Both the position numbers and the translations under genes were made by a program. Source: Heritiera littoralis (Eukaryota > Streptophyta > Magnoliopsida > Malvales > Malvaceae). Taken from it: a stretch of 64,000 nt of DNA. The DNA is taken from positions 372,001 through 436,000 of the forward strand of contig JAPDPK010000022.1 in assembly GCA_031772115.1 (NCBI GenBank), given 5' to 3'. Below are positions 11,701-22,889 of the stretch, piece after piece (position 1 is the first letter of the stretch; each line of letters starts with the position of its first letter). The notes beneath the pieces are model-generated. The model did not search any database, was not told the origin of the DNA, and was given only the letters and a program-made list of their open reading frames with translations.

Positions 11701-12021
11701 ATCTGTGCAAGCCAGGCATGTTCCGCGCAAGCTAACACTTGCGCGAAACATGAAGTTCCGCGCAAGCTCCATTTGCGCGGAAATACCGCGCAAGCTACAT
11801 TTGCGCAGAAATATTGCGCGGAAATCCCGCGCAAGAGAAACTTGCGCTGAAATCCCGCGCAAGCGTAACTTGCGCTGAAATATGGCGCAATTCCTCCGAA
11901 TTTCAATTTTCAGAAGACAGATTTTTACCTCTTCTCCTTCTTCGTCGGCTTCTACACTTTCAACAAAACTTTCGTACTCTTCGTAACTATCATAATAGCT
12001 ATCATCAGGAAGATTTTCCAT
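8771..12021 (-). pseudogene. M1 MULE transposase-SWIM-OTU fusion gene, five exons, one frameshift
   Basis: Exons on the minus strand are 11929-12021, 11514-11600, 10263-11433, 9027-10173 and 8771-8947, giving about 890 residues. Exon 1 encodes an acidic Tyr-rich peptide (MENLPDDSYYDSYEEYES). Exon 3 holds an N-terminal FAR1/MURA-type domain (VVYGMHNHLAAQQLEGHSFA) and the MULE transposase core. The first Asp is in VLVMDCTYKTNRYRLP, the second in VIVTDRDLALMKAV, and LLCRWHISKNV follows. Exon 4 starts with the rest of the transposase, then a SWIM zinc finger (CGCIIRSTHGLPCAHEI), a basic linker, and an OTU-like cysteine protease domain with DGHCGFRAIAG (catalytic Cys) and NDSHFVEV (catalytic His). 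Exon 5 is a conserved C-terminal tail. The only break I see is a 1-bp deletion near 10712. Exons 4 and 5 are fully open. Confidence 0.92.
11698..11890 (-). repeat. GCGCAAG array inside intron 1 of the M1 transposase gene
   Basis: Inverted motif units (CCGCGCAAG, CTTGCGCGGAAAT, TTGCGCTGAAAT) repeat roughly every 20 bp. The array lies wholly within the intron between the short acidic exon 1 and exon 2. M2, M3 and M4 have the same array at the same intron position, so the placement is conserved even where coding sequence has decayed. Confidence 0.85.
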
Positions 12022-12227
12022 TTTTTTTAAGAAAATGAAATGTAAACTGGGAAGGGTGTGCTCGTGAGAAAGAAAAAAATGGTTGAAGGAAAATGCATGA
12101 ACAGAACAAAAAGGGAGAAGAAGTAAAACGAGAAGAAAAAGACGCAGAAGAGCAATTTTACAACAGTTATACTTTTTACTACAAACGCCTAATTTTTTTT
12201 ACCACAGAATTTTTCCACATCTCAATG

Positions 12228-12445
12228 TCGCGCAGGTGAAACTTGCGCTACAATGTCGCGCAAATTTCACTTGCGCGACATTTGTGCGCAAGTTAAACTT
12301 GGTCGCGCAAGTTAAACTTGCGCTACATTGTCGCGCAAGTTTAACTTGCGCTACATTGTCGCGCAAGTTTAACTTGCGCGAATTTGCGACTTTCGCGCAA
12401 GTGAAACTTGCGCGACATTGTCGCGCAAGTAAAACTTGCGCATCG
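12228..12445 (+). repeat. M1 right subterminal array of GCGCAAGTTTAACTTGCGC palindromes
   Basis: About ten units of 8-bp arms GCGCAAGT / ACTTGCGC around a 3-4 bp centre, for example GCGCAAGTTTAACTTGCGC. The array lies between the transposase start codon (12021) and the right terminus, so it also overlaps that gene's presumed promoter. Confidence 0.9.
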
Positions 12446-12825
12446 TGCCAGATTATTTGATGGGGCGAATTTGGTCATTTATCCGTTTTTTTTACTGTTG
12501 AAAAAATGGATTGGGGTAGGAATAGTAAAACGTGGGGTAGGAATAGAAATTCTCTTTCCCTAACTTCGCATAGAAATTTTAAATAAATCTCACGTTTTGC
12601 TAGGGAGAAATTCTATTCGTATCTTACCTTTTACTAAATCTACCCTACCCCCAAACAATCTTTTTAAGTAAAATACAATTTTACCCATTACCAGACCGGC
12701 TAGCTCCTTCTCTTTCCTTTTCCTTCTCCTTCTCCTTCTCCTCCTTCCTTCTCCTTCTCCTCCTTCCTGGTACGAATCTCCTGCTGTTAAGGTAAAAATA
12801 GGATTTGCAGTTGTGTACGAAGCTC

Positions 12826-13110
12826 CTGCACATGGTGTCTCGCTCACGCCGCTCGCAGGTGTGCCACTCGTGCCAAGCCAGCCTCGTGCAGGTGGCACAC
12901 ATGCCCGGGGCCAGCCCCGCGCAGGTGGCACGCCTGTGAGAGGCCAGCCCACGCAGGTGGCACGCCTGCCAGAGGCCGCGCAGGTCAAGCGGCACGAGCG
13001 ACGGGCACACCATGCGCAAGAACCCTACGCAAGTCTCACTTGCACGAGGAACCCGCGCAAGGCTCACTTGCGCGAGGATCCCGTGCAAGTCTCACTTGCG
13101 CAGGTGTTTT
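12826..13110 (+). repeat. M2 left subterminal GC-rich GCGCAAG array
   Basis: Counterpart of the array at 5560-5820 in M1, with blocks GCGCAGGTGGCACGCCTG and GCGCAAG...CTTGCGCGAG. Several CG positions have decayed to TG or CA relative to M1, as expected for methylated repeats. Confidence 0.8.
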
Positions 13111-13727
13111 ACATCCTGTTTTACATTCTGTTTTACTTCCTTTGCAATTATTTCTGGTTTTGACTACATTCTACAAGCTTGGTTTTTATGATTTTTGATT
13201 TAATCATCTGACTAAAGTTTATAATTATACAGACTATTGCCACCATCACCCTTCAATTGCTGCCATCAATCTGTACAAGCTATTGCACTGTAGGACTACT
13301 ACCACCAGGTATGTGCTTGATGTATGTTAATTTTTTCATGCTATGTTCTATTTAAGCATTGTCAGAAAAATAAATAATGTGACATATTATCAAAGAGGTG
13401 TGATATATTATCAAATAAATAATGTGATATATTATTCATGCTATGTTCAATTTAAGCATTGTCAGATATATTTCATGCTATGTTCTATTTAAGCACTGTA
13501 GGCTCACTTGTCATGATCTGCTTATTTATACTTGCTGACAATGTAGACACACTTGACACTATTATTTCTCACTTACTCTCACTTTGCACGACACACACCT
13601 CATGTCACTCACTCACACTTCCACTCGTACACTTTTACTTCCTCACACACTTGCACTCAACTATTGCACTTAGTGTCCTGGCTTTTCATATGTTTGATAA
13701 TTTTTTAAATATTTTTCTTTTTCAGAC

Positions 13728-15822
13728 ATGGCTAATACACGTGGTGGAGATTCATCTCAAGGAAGACGACAGCGACCTACCGGCTCTGAGAGGAGACGAC
13801 GAGTTAGGAGATATCAAGCCGAGCAAGCTGAACAAGTCGAACCTGTCGAGCAGGTCGAGTAAGACGAGCAGGCTGAGCAGGTCGAGCAAGCTGAGCAGCT
13901 AGATGCAGATTATGCAGAGGAGGAAGTCGAGCCTTGTCCTGGAGGTCCGACCGATACATCAGTTCTTAGAAGTTTTAGATCACATGTTGCTTTTGCAATA
14001 AGGGATGGGCAGGTAATTCTCCTTTCAAAAATTGGTAATATGTTTTTGCAATATGTGATAACATGACGCTTTTGAAATAACTTATTGTTTGTTGTTTTCG
14101 ATATAGGAGCGAGACAATTTGAAGGTCCTGAATCATAGCAACAAAATCTCTCAGTGGATCTTAGATGATGATAGATCTCGTATTCTCTCATCGGTTATGC
14201 AGTCCGGCTTAGCGAGTTTAGTTGATTGTAGTTACCGCACATGCAACAACACCATCATCTCTGCTTTTTGTGAGAGGTGGCAGCCAGAGACGAATACATT
14301 TCATATGCCTTTTGGAGAGATGACGATTACTCTTGATGATGTAGCTACCCTCCTAGGCATACCAGTGACAGGGGCGATCGTATTTTGCTGGCACATCTCT
14401 GTGAAGGAAGTCGTTAGAGTATTAGTACAGTTGTTAGGAGTCTCTATTTCCGAGGCTCAAGCGGCGACGAGCATCGGTCGTGGGTCCAATGTGACATTGC
14501 AGTGGTTGAGAACAAATTTTAGCCATGTCACCGACAGCTCCAGTGATGAGGAGATAGTATATGCTACTCGTGCATACTTGCTTCACTTGCTTGGATGCAC
14601 TCTTTTTGTAGATAAGAGTGGGTCACATGTTTCCGTGTCATTATTGCACTATTTAGAGGAGCTAGCGACTATCAGTGAATACACATGGGTTGCAGATGCT
14701 CTTGCTCATATGTATAGACAGCTGGGTCTTGCGAGCAGGTCAAAAGTCACATCGATTGGCTGCTATATGACCCTTTTACAGGTATTATAATTTACTTTAT
14801 CTAACTTGTTAATTATAAATTATTTGTTTATAATTTATTAATGATTAATGTTTTATTTGATGTAGGCTTGGATTTATTAGCACTTTTCGTCGTTAAGTTC
14901 GGAGGTGAACGTTAACTACGAGGAGAGTATGCCTCGAGCTCGACGATGGAAGCCACGTACTTATGGCCAGGATGTGAAGGTCTTGCGAGAGCAGCTAGAT
15001 GACCTTCAGTGTAACCAGGTGTGCTGGGATCCCTATACAGATAGTCGGAGACATCATCCGTTGCCTCCGATCACATTTTTCACCGTCTGCTTGAAAGCTG
15101 GGGATGTCGTGGAGCCGTATCATCCAAAGAAAGTGTTACGGCAGTGGGGCTATGTACAGACCGTACCTCCAAGACCTTTGGCGCCATTTAGAGCACGGAG
15201 AGGTAGTACGAGCCCCACTTACGATGTCATTTATCAGTTTATGAATAATATATGGCAGAGATAGCCTATGTATGTCCTCACAGAAGAGAATAGAGGACGA
15301 AGATGTGTGATCCCAGGAGAGACAGCTCCAGATTATATGGCTTCGTACAAAGCCATTTCTCATCGATTCGTACAAAACCCAGCAAGCAGATCGAGGTTTC
15401 AAGCTCCCCTTATCAGGTCTAATTATTCTAGCGTAAGTCATTAACACTAAATCTCTAGTGAATAAAATTTTTTCATACTATTTAATTTGATAAAATTTCT
15501 TTCATGTATTGTCTTGCAGTGCAATTCGAGGGCAATTTCTTATATTGAATTACTCATGTGAGGCAACCAAGATGTGGAGACATTGGCAAAGGGACTTCAC
15601 GACCTGCATGACATATTAACTGGGTCGTCAGATGCTGCTTCATCTTCAGCTCCTCATCCAGCTCCATCACATGCACCTCCTCCAGCTCCTCCACGAGCTC
15701 CTATTTCTTCGGAGACAGCTCCACCAGTTACATCAGACATAGCTCCTCCACCTACACGTTTTTATACTAGGATTGGGAGGAAGAGAGGCAAGGCAATTAT
15801 ATCGGATGCGTCGGAGGATTAG
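13728..15822 (+). pseudogene. M2 PMD gene, four exons, with stop codons
   Basis: Exons are 13728-14012, 14107-14781, 14866-15432 and 15520-15822, colinear with M1. Exon 2, with the PMD signature FCERWQPETNTFHMPFGEMT, is open over all 225 codons, and exon 3 has the full 567-bp length that M1 lost by one base. Stops fall elsewhere: TAA in the Glu-Gln repeat near 13859, TAG near 14878, TAG for a Trp near 15263, and TGA for a Cys near 15558. M1 and M2 are thus broken at different sites, and their common ancestor was probably intact. The Ala-Pro-rich C-terminal exon and its basic tail are preserved. Confidence 0.9.
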
Positions 15823-16071
15823 TGTATTTGTACTTAATGACTTTTGTTTTGTAAAGATACAGTTTATGTTTATGCTATTAGATAATGTTATTAAAATATG
15901 TAGTGATTTTTGTTTATAATTTAGTAATGATATTTAGTGATTTTTTGTTTCTTAAACATACAGATTATCTTTATGATATTTGGATAATGTTATTAAAACA
16001 TATAATGTATAAATCGATAATACAATCTTAACAAGGCATACATATCAAATACAGTAATATTTAATAAAATA

Positions 16072-19000
16072 TCATATGTCATCTAAGTCAGTGGTTTCTC
16101 TAATGACAACATTTGATCTCGAAAATAAATTTTTAAATTCTTCGATGCGAGATACATATGGAAGCTCCCACTCACAAGCAAAGTCACATCGATACTGATA
16201 CCAATTGCATGCAATTGGAGGTATTGGCGCAAACGGGTCCATAAATACCTGAAAAATAGCATTGTTAAACGCATAATAAATGAAATACACAATATCTAAA
16301 GTGTGGCATATATATCATTATCAATACCTCAACAAAATGAGAATCGTTAACAAATCCAATTGCTACGAATCCATGCTGTAGCGGTAGAGGTGGTGCAGTT
16401 CTAAGGGGGAGATATGTCAAACATTGTCTCGAAGATAAATGGACGAGCACAACATTATACTTTGTTACTATCAAGTGACCCATATCGGGTAAAGTCATCC
16501 ATTTATCATAAGGAGCCGGTATGTTGAAATATGATAATGTCTCTAACAATTCATCAACACGCTCCATGGATCCATAGAGACTAACATAGTAAGCTCGAAA
16601 ATCACATATCTTGTCAATCAAATCTTGTCGCACCTTTGCCCATACATCAACACCCATGCCTAGCAACCCAACTATAGCCCGAAAGCCACAATGTCCATCT
16701 TACTCAACATCCACGGTAGAGGGTATGAAGGGGCGTATCTCTAAAGGGAAAGAATCAATAAATTTCACTTTCTTTTTTTGATTAATTGGTAGCTTCATCC
16801 TTTTAGTTGCTGAATTTGCGGGTGTTGATGTGCTATCATGTTGAGATTCAACAATCTCAAAGTATGAAGGGGCACGTCGAGTTGATTTGTCTGAACGACC
16901 TTTGCTCTTAGCCTTCTCGAGTGGAGGAATAAGGAATGTAGTTGCTGGATCACCTAGTTCTCTTAATTTTTTCTTCAAGGCTAATCTTCTTGAGAGATCA
17001 CACACATTGAAGCGTTTCACTATTAGCTCCCACTCGGCATCAAGATTCAGCTCAGCCAAATAATCAACAATTTTCTTCTTCAAGTCCAACTTCGACCAAT
17101 GAGGATCCAAAACGGATAAGGGAATAGGTTTCTCATCCCTCATGAATTCAGCAATCTCATGAGCACAAGGCAACCCATGTGTGCTTCTAATTATGCAACC
17201 ACAAATAAGATGGTCAATGCCGGTATCATTTGCTCGATGCGCCTCCTTCAAAAGTATATTCAACGCTGTCGTAGACACCAATCCTCGTAACTCCCTAAAC
17301 AAAGCTGGTCTAAAATTATGTTCGACAACAATAACACTTCTCTCGAACGAAGCCTTTATCTCCGTATGTTGTAGCTCAATCAGAGAGTTGATAACTTTCC
17401 AAGATGAATCAAAATCTCCTTGGGACGATCCAAGGTGCCTCTTTAACTTCGCATGTGCACTCTCAGCCTTACATGACATTCGAACAATGTTGATTATAAT
17501 GAATAAATTGTATAAGTTGTGAAAATAAGAACTTTTAAACTTTGTAAACATGCATACCTATTTGTTGTAACATTTCCAAAGTGCTTTACTTTATTTGTCC
17601 AAGCAGCAATAAATCTCTCTTTATGTGTAGTTAACTAAGTATCTCTTAAGTACTCGAGCGCTCTAGGATAAGAACGGTAATGAGAGACCATTGAACTTAA
17701 ATTTGCTTCATACTCATACTCATTTGAAGAGGATACAAGAACGCCCCAAGATGACATGAATGCCTCCCACTTCTCCATGCTCTCAAAAAACTTTTTACAA
17801 TGAGCAAGTACATTCTTTGATATATGCCATCTACATAAGAGATTAATTGCGCTAGGGAACACTGTCTGTACTGCTTTCATCAATGCTAAATCCCTATCAG
17901 TAACAATGACAGAAGGTGTTGAATCAGAAGACATCAAACTTTTTAGCTTCTCTAATGCCCAAGTGAAGTTGTCAGTGCGCTCAGCCTCCATGTGAACAAA
18001 TGCAACTGAAAAAGTTAGATTTGTACATGTTACACCAACAATCTCAAGGAGTGGGAGTCGATATCTATTAGTTTTATATGTACAATCCATAACTAATACA
18101 TTGGAAAAAGCATTCAACAAATCTATAGCTGTTGGATGTGCCCAAAATAAGTCTTCAACACAATCACTTGACTCATCACTCTGATGCCACTCAACATATT
18201 TACAATCATTCAAGCATTTCATAAGTTGTTGCATCTGTGATCTACCAGCTTTGTCATCCATTCTATATTTTTGTCATGCATTGTAGATGGTCTTTATGGT
18301 ATTTACATTCTCTTATCATGTTGTTTCAACATCATTAAAATTTTTCTTGGTTTTACCATAGCATTTATCATATCACCCACCATACTTTGCTCTTGCACTG
18401 TTAATCGACCAGCAAAGGAATGTCCTTCTAGCTGTTGTGCAGCCAAATGATTATGCATCCCATATACTACTTTCACTGCCCAACTATTGTTCTCGTCTAA
18501 TTTCACCCCTAGTAACTCGAATGGACAATTACACTTCTTTGTTCCTGTTCCCAAGCGATGCAATTCATTTGTACTTGACTTATATGTTCCATACCTTTCA
18601 CATACAAGTCTCTAGGTCTTCTTCGAGGAACATCAACTTCTGATGATCTTATCACAACAACAAAACCTATCTCTTTTCCAAGCTCTCTAGCCCATGCGAT
18701 CAAGGTATTTCGACAATTGAAAACCTGAAACAAAATAAATTTAATAATTAGTTTTTTCTATTAGATTTGTATTAAAACATTATAATAATTTTAATACTAC
18801 TTACTTGGTTAGTAGTAAATGCATTGGTACAGTCAAATATTTCTTCATGGACACTTTTTGATTCTCCGCTATGCACTATCCTTTTATCATTCTGCAAATA
18901 TTAAACAAATTCATTAATTATAATTATTATAATAAATAATATATTAAAAAATTAAAATTGAATTTTAGTGCAAGAGCGCACAAAAAGCCAAGCATGTTCC

Positions 19001-19303
19001 GTGCAAGCCAAGCATGGTCCGCGCAAGCTGACACTTGAGCGAAACATGAAGTTCCGCGCAAGCTGACTTGCGCGGAAATCGCACTCAAGCATGACTTGCG
19101 TTGAAATCCCACGCAAGCGTGACTTGCGTGGAAATCCCACTCAAGCGTGACTTGCGCGGAATTATGGCGCAATTTCTCCGAAATTCAATTTGCAGAAGAC
19201 AGATTTTTACCTCTTCTCTTTCTTCGTCGGCTTCTACACTTTTAACAAAGCTTTCGTACTCTTCGTAACTATCATAATAACTATCATCAGGAAGATTTTC
19301 CAA
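16072..19303 (-). pseudogene. M2 transposase-SWIM-OTU gene, degenerate
   Basis: The five-exon structure matches M1: exon 1 is 19211-19303, exon 2 18805-18891, exon 3 about 17558-18725, then the SWIM/OTU exon and the last exon ending at 16072. The transposase Asp motifs (VLVMDCTYKTNRY, VIVTDRDLALM), the SWIM CxC...CxH and the OTU DGHC are all recognisable. Lesions include a 4-bp deletion near 18610, a 2-bp deletion near 18312, a TAG for Trp near 17636, a one-base shift at the exon 4 acceptor (near 17470) and a stop just before the OTU DGHC near 16702. It cannot make a full product. Confidence 0.88.
18970..19172 (-). repeat. GCGCAAG array inside intron 1 of the M2 transposase gene
   Basis: Same position as in M1. 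Units such as GCGCAAGCTGACTTGCGCGG and CAAGCGTGACTTGCGTGG show partial CG decay. Confidence 0.8.
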
Positions 19304-19517
19304 TTTTTTTTAAAAAATGAAATGTAAACTGTAAAGGGTGGGCTCGTGAGAAAGAAAAAAAATGGTAGAAGAGAAAACGCATGAACAGAACAGAAAGGGA
19401 GAAGAAGTAGAACGATAAGAAGAAGACGCAGAAGAGCAATATTTTTTACCACAGTTAAATTTTTAACAACAAACGCCTACTATTTTTTAACCATAGTTTT
19501 GAACACATTTTTTCCAC

Positions 19518-19625
19518 ATCTCGCGCAAGTTCGAGCAGGTGAAACTTGCACTACATTTTCGCGCAAGTTTCATTTGCGCGAATATGCGACTTTCGCGCAA
19601 GTAAACTTGCGCGAATTTCTGACGT
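19518..19625 (+). repeat. M2 right subterminal GCGCAAG array (shortened)
   Basis: Only about three to four palindromic units remain, against about ten in M1, so array length differs between otherwise close copies. This is consistent with unequal exchange or slippage in the array. Confidence 0.8.
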
Positions 19626-19927
19626 TATCGTGCCAGATTATCTGATTGGGCTAAATTCGTCATTTTATCCGTTATTTTTACTGTTGAAAAAATGGGTTGG
19701 GGTAGAAATAGTAAAACGTGGGGTAGGAATAGAAATTCTCTTTGCGAGGCCTTCTAAATACACACAAATTTTACTTTTTATACTACATAAAAAAAATTAA
19801 ACTTACTCCACTAAATGACAATTTTAACCTTTACAATAATTTCACCCCTTCCTCAACCGACCCATTCCTCCTCCTTGCTTCCCCGACTTCTGTAGAACAG
19901 GTAATGCCCAAGTGCACTCTGGCTACA

Positions 19928-20125
19928 TCCATGGCGCGGTGAGCACAAGCGAGCCTCATGCAGGCTCACCTGCGCGAGGGCCCTTGGCCGCACAAGCGAG
20001 CTTGCATGCTGGGCACGCTTTACACACAAGCAAGCTTGTGCGAGGGCATGCCCTATGCACAAGCTCTCTTGCGTAGGTCATGCGCCCTCACGCAATCCAG
20101 CTTGCACGGGGCTTGTGCAGGCATC
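19928..20125 (+). repeat. M3 left subterminal array (diverged motif)
   Basis: Diverged units such as GCACAAGCGAGCCT and AAGCTTGTGCGAGGGC keep the alternation of inverted AAG/CTT arms with GC-rich spacers seen in M1 and M2, upstream of the M3 PMD gene. Confidence 0.65.
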
Positions 20126-20802
20126 TCTTGTTGCTAGGCACTGCATTTGTGGGTTTAAGGTTTAACATTTTTACTATACCTTTTGATTAATGCATTGGAT
20201 GTTTTGTTTATGCAGCTTCTCTTATCGCTACCTAAGCTAGAGGCTTAGAAAGCTGCTTTTGGTCGTGATTCAGATTCAGGTATAATTTGTTGCTCTTATT
20301 CTGTTTTTCTTAAACATAATTTTATAGATGCCACGAAACCTTGATCACAACATGGTGCATTTGATTTTTGTTTGAAGTCTTCTTCTCCAGCCTTTATGTT
20401 TGTATTGATCAAGTTTTCTTGTTTATGATTTGTTGCATCATGATAATTATATACTACTATTTTATTACTTCCAACCACACTGTCGAACACTTTTGAAATG
20501 TGATTCTGGAACAGTAAAAATCTATTTGCCAAAAGAGAGAACACTTGTAGTTTTTTGACTTTTATGTTTCTACATATGTGGATGAAGCTTAGTGCTTATA
20601 CTTTGAACTCTATTCTTGTTTGTTGTGGTCATGTATTGCAAGATGGGTTGTGTCATATAGTCATGTGACTCAGTTACAAATTTACATAAAAGCAATGGTC
20701 TCAGTATTGTAATGCTTGGAACTGAGTATTGATGCTTGGCCTTATTGTTTATTCTTCTAATCATGTCATTATTTGCTCAGACATAAATGTTTTTTTTCAT
20801 AC

Positions 20803-22871
20803 ATGGCACCAACACGAGGTGGAGGTTCATCTCAAGGAAGACGGCAGCGACCCATAAGCTCTGAGAGAAGACGACCAGTTAACCGATATTGTGCTAAGCA
20901 GGCCAAGCAGGCTGAACAGGCTGAACAGGCCGAGCAGGACAAGCATGTCAAGCAAGCATATTCAAATGATGCAGAGGAGGTATCTGAGCCTTGTCTTGGA
21001 GGCCCGAGTGATATGTCTATTTTGAAAAGTTTTATATCACATGTGGCTTTTGCCATAGGGGACGGTCAAGTAATTATTTTGTTAAATTTAATAATACAGA
21101 TCTATTTTATCTATTAAAAATGATCTTATTATTTGTTGTTTCTGATATAGGAGCGAGGCAATTTGAAAGTTCTTAATCACAACAAAAAAATCTCGATGTG
21201 GACTTTAGATGATGATCGATCACATATTCGCTCCATTATTTTGCAATCCGGCCTAGGTTGTTTGGTTGAGTGCAGTTATCACACTTGCAACAATACCATC
21301 GTCTCTACTTTTTGTGAGAGGTGGCAGCCGGAGACTAACACATTCCATATGCCTTTTGGGGAAATGACGATTACTCTAGACGATGTAGCTACACTACTTT
21401 GCGTACCAGTGGTTGGGGGGATCGTATCATGCCGGCACATCTCCATGAAGCATGCAATCAAAATGTTAGTTCGTTTGCTAGGCGTCTCTCTTACGGAAGC
21501 TCAAGTAGCGACGAGTACTGGTCATGGGTCCAGTGTGACATTGCAGTGGTTGAGATCGACTTTTGGCAATGTGACCGATAGCTCCAGTGATGAGGAAATA
21601 GTGTATGCTACTCGTGCATACTTATTTCACTTACTTGGGTGCACACTTTTTGTGGATAAGAGTGAATCACATGTTCCTATATCATTATTGTTCTGTTTAG
21701 AGGATTTACCGGTTATTAGTGAATATGCGTGGGGTGCGGGTGCTCTTGCTTATATGTATAGACAGTTAGATCTTGCGAGCAGGTCAAAAGTACACGAGAT
21801 TAGAGGTTATATGACCCTTTTCCAAGTATTAAAATTTACTTTTATATAAATAACTTGTGAATTATAATTTGTTTATGTATAATTTATTAATGATTAATGT
21901 TTTATTTGATGTAGGCTTGGATTTATGAGCACTTTCCTTCATTAAGTCCGAAGTTGAACTTCAATTACGAGGATAGTTTGCTGCGAGCTCGACAATGGAA
22001 GCCACATGGTTATGGCCAAGATGTGAAGGTCTTGCGAGAGCATCTAGATGATCTCCAGCATATTCAAGTGTGCTGGGATCCATATGCAGATAGTCAGAGA
22101 CATCATTCGTTGCCCTCGATCTCTTTTTTCACGATCTGCTTAAAAGCTGGGGATGTCGTGGAGCCATACCATCCAGAGAGAGTGTTACGACAGTGGGGTT
22201 ATGTACAGACCATACCTCTGAGACCTTTAGCGCCATTTAGAGCATGGAGAGGTAGTACAAGCACCACTTATGATGTTGTTTATCAGTTTATGGATCAATT
22301 ATGGCAGAGATGGCCTATGTATGTCCTCATATACGAGAATAGAGGGAGAAGGTGTGTGATCCCAGGAGAGATAGCTCCAGACTATATGGCTTGGTACGAC
22401 ATTATTTCTCATCGATTTGTACAAACTCAACACGCAGATCAAGGTTTCAAGCTCCCCTAGTCGATTCTGATTATTCTAGTGTAAGTTATTAACACTAAAT
22501 CCTAAGTAAATAAAATTTTTTCATACTAATTGATTTGATAAAATTTCTTTCATGTATTGTCTTACAGCACATGTTGAGGGCAATGTCTCGTGTTGAATTA
22601 CTCATTAGTGGCAACAAAGATGTGGAGACATTGACAAAGGGACTTTACGACCTGCGTGATATGTTATCTGGGTTGTCAGATGCTGCTTCATCCTCAGCTC
22701 CTCCTCCAGCTCTCCACCAGTTACATCAGAGATAGCCTTTCCACCAGCTCCTATTTCCTTCGAGATAGCTCCACCAGTTACATCAAAGATAGCTCTCCAG
22801 CTATACGTTTTTATACTAGGTTCGGGAGGAGGAGAGGCAAGGCAATTATATCGGATGCGTTGGAGGATTAG
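20803..22871 (+). pseudogene. M3 PMD gene, four exons, late frameshifts
   Basis: Exons are 20803-21069, 21151-21825, 21915-22480 and 22568-22871. Exon 1 starts MAPTRGGGSSQGRRQRP with a Lys/Glu-Ala-Gln repeat. Exon 2 is open throughout and carries FCERWQPETNTFHMPFGEMT. This is the best preserved PMD core in the window outside M2: exons 1 and 2 and most of exon 3 read through without a stop. A 1-bp loss near 22427 shifts the end of exon 3, and the Ala-Pro-rich exon 4 is frameshifted near 22715. The M3 protein is visibly diverged from M1 and M2 at many residues, while the signature motif is unchanged. Confidence 0.88.
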
Positions 22872-22889
22872 TGTATTTGTATTTAGTTT

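Larger units (their letters stand above)
5288..12554 (+). mobile_element. M1: Mutator-like element with PMD and transposase-OTU genes
   Basis: The ends are inverted: the left starts GAGAAATTCTATTCGTACCC and the right, reverse-complemented, reads GAGAATTTCTATTCCTACCC, with similarity continuing for about 60 bp. It is flanked by a perfect 9-bp TSD, TTTCCCTAA, at 5279-5287 and 12555-12563, as expected for Mutator. Inside are a plus-strand PMD gene (6429-8521) and a convergent minus-strand transposase-SWIM-OTU gene (8771-12021), plus subterminal GCGCAAG arrays. Length is 7,267 bp. M1 and M2 are very alike throughout, so both derive from recent activity of one lineage. Each gene carries frameshifts, so this copy is not autonomous as it stands. 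Confidence 0.95.
12605..19740 (+). mobile_element. M2: Mutator-like element inserted at the left tip of M3
   Basis: The ends GAGAAATTCTATTCG (left) and GAATAGAAATTCTC (right) match those of M1. The TSD is TTTGCTAGG at 12596-12604 against TTTGCGAGG at 19741-19749, 8 of 9 matching. This TSD spans the last five bases of M3's own TSD and the first four of M3, so M2 landed exactly across M3's left end. Length is 7,136 bp. It carries the same two convergent genes and arrays as M1, with a different set of damaging mutations. Confidence 0.93.

Noticed and set aside
12228..12445. CRISPR-like array of short repeats
   Set aside because: Units are palindromes with 3-4 bp centres and irregular short spacers inside a plant transposon; no spacers of 25-45 bp and no cas genes.
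19737..19745. TCTCTTTGC as left TSD of M3
   Set aside because: It matches the right flank ACGTTTTGC at only 6 of 9 positions. These bases are M2's end plus its TSD, and the true copy is upstream of M2.
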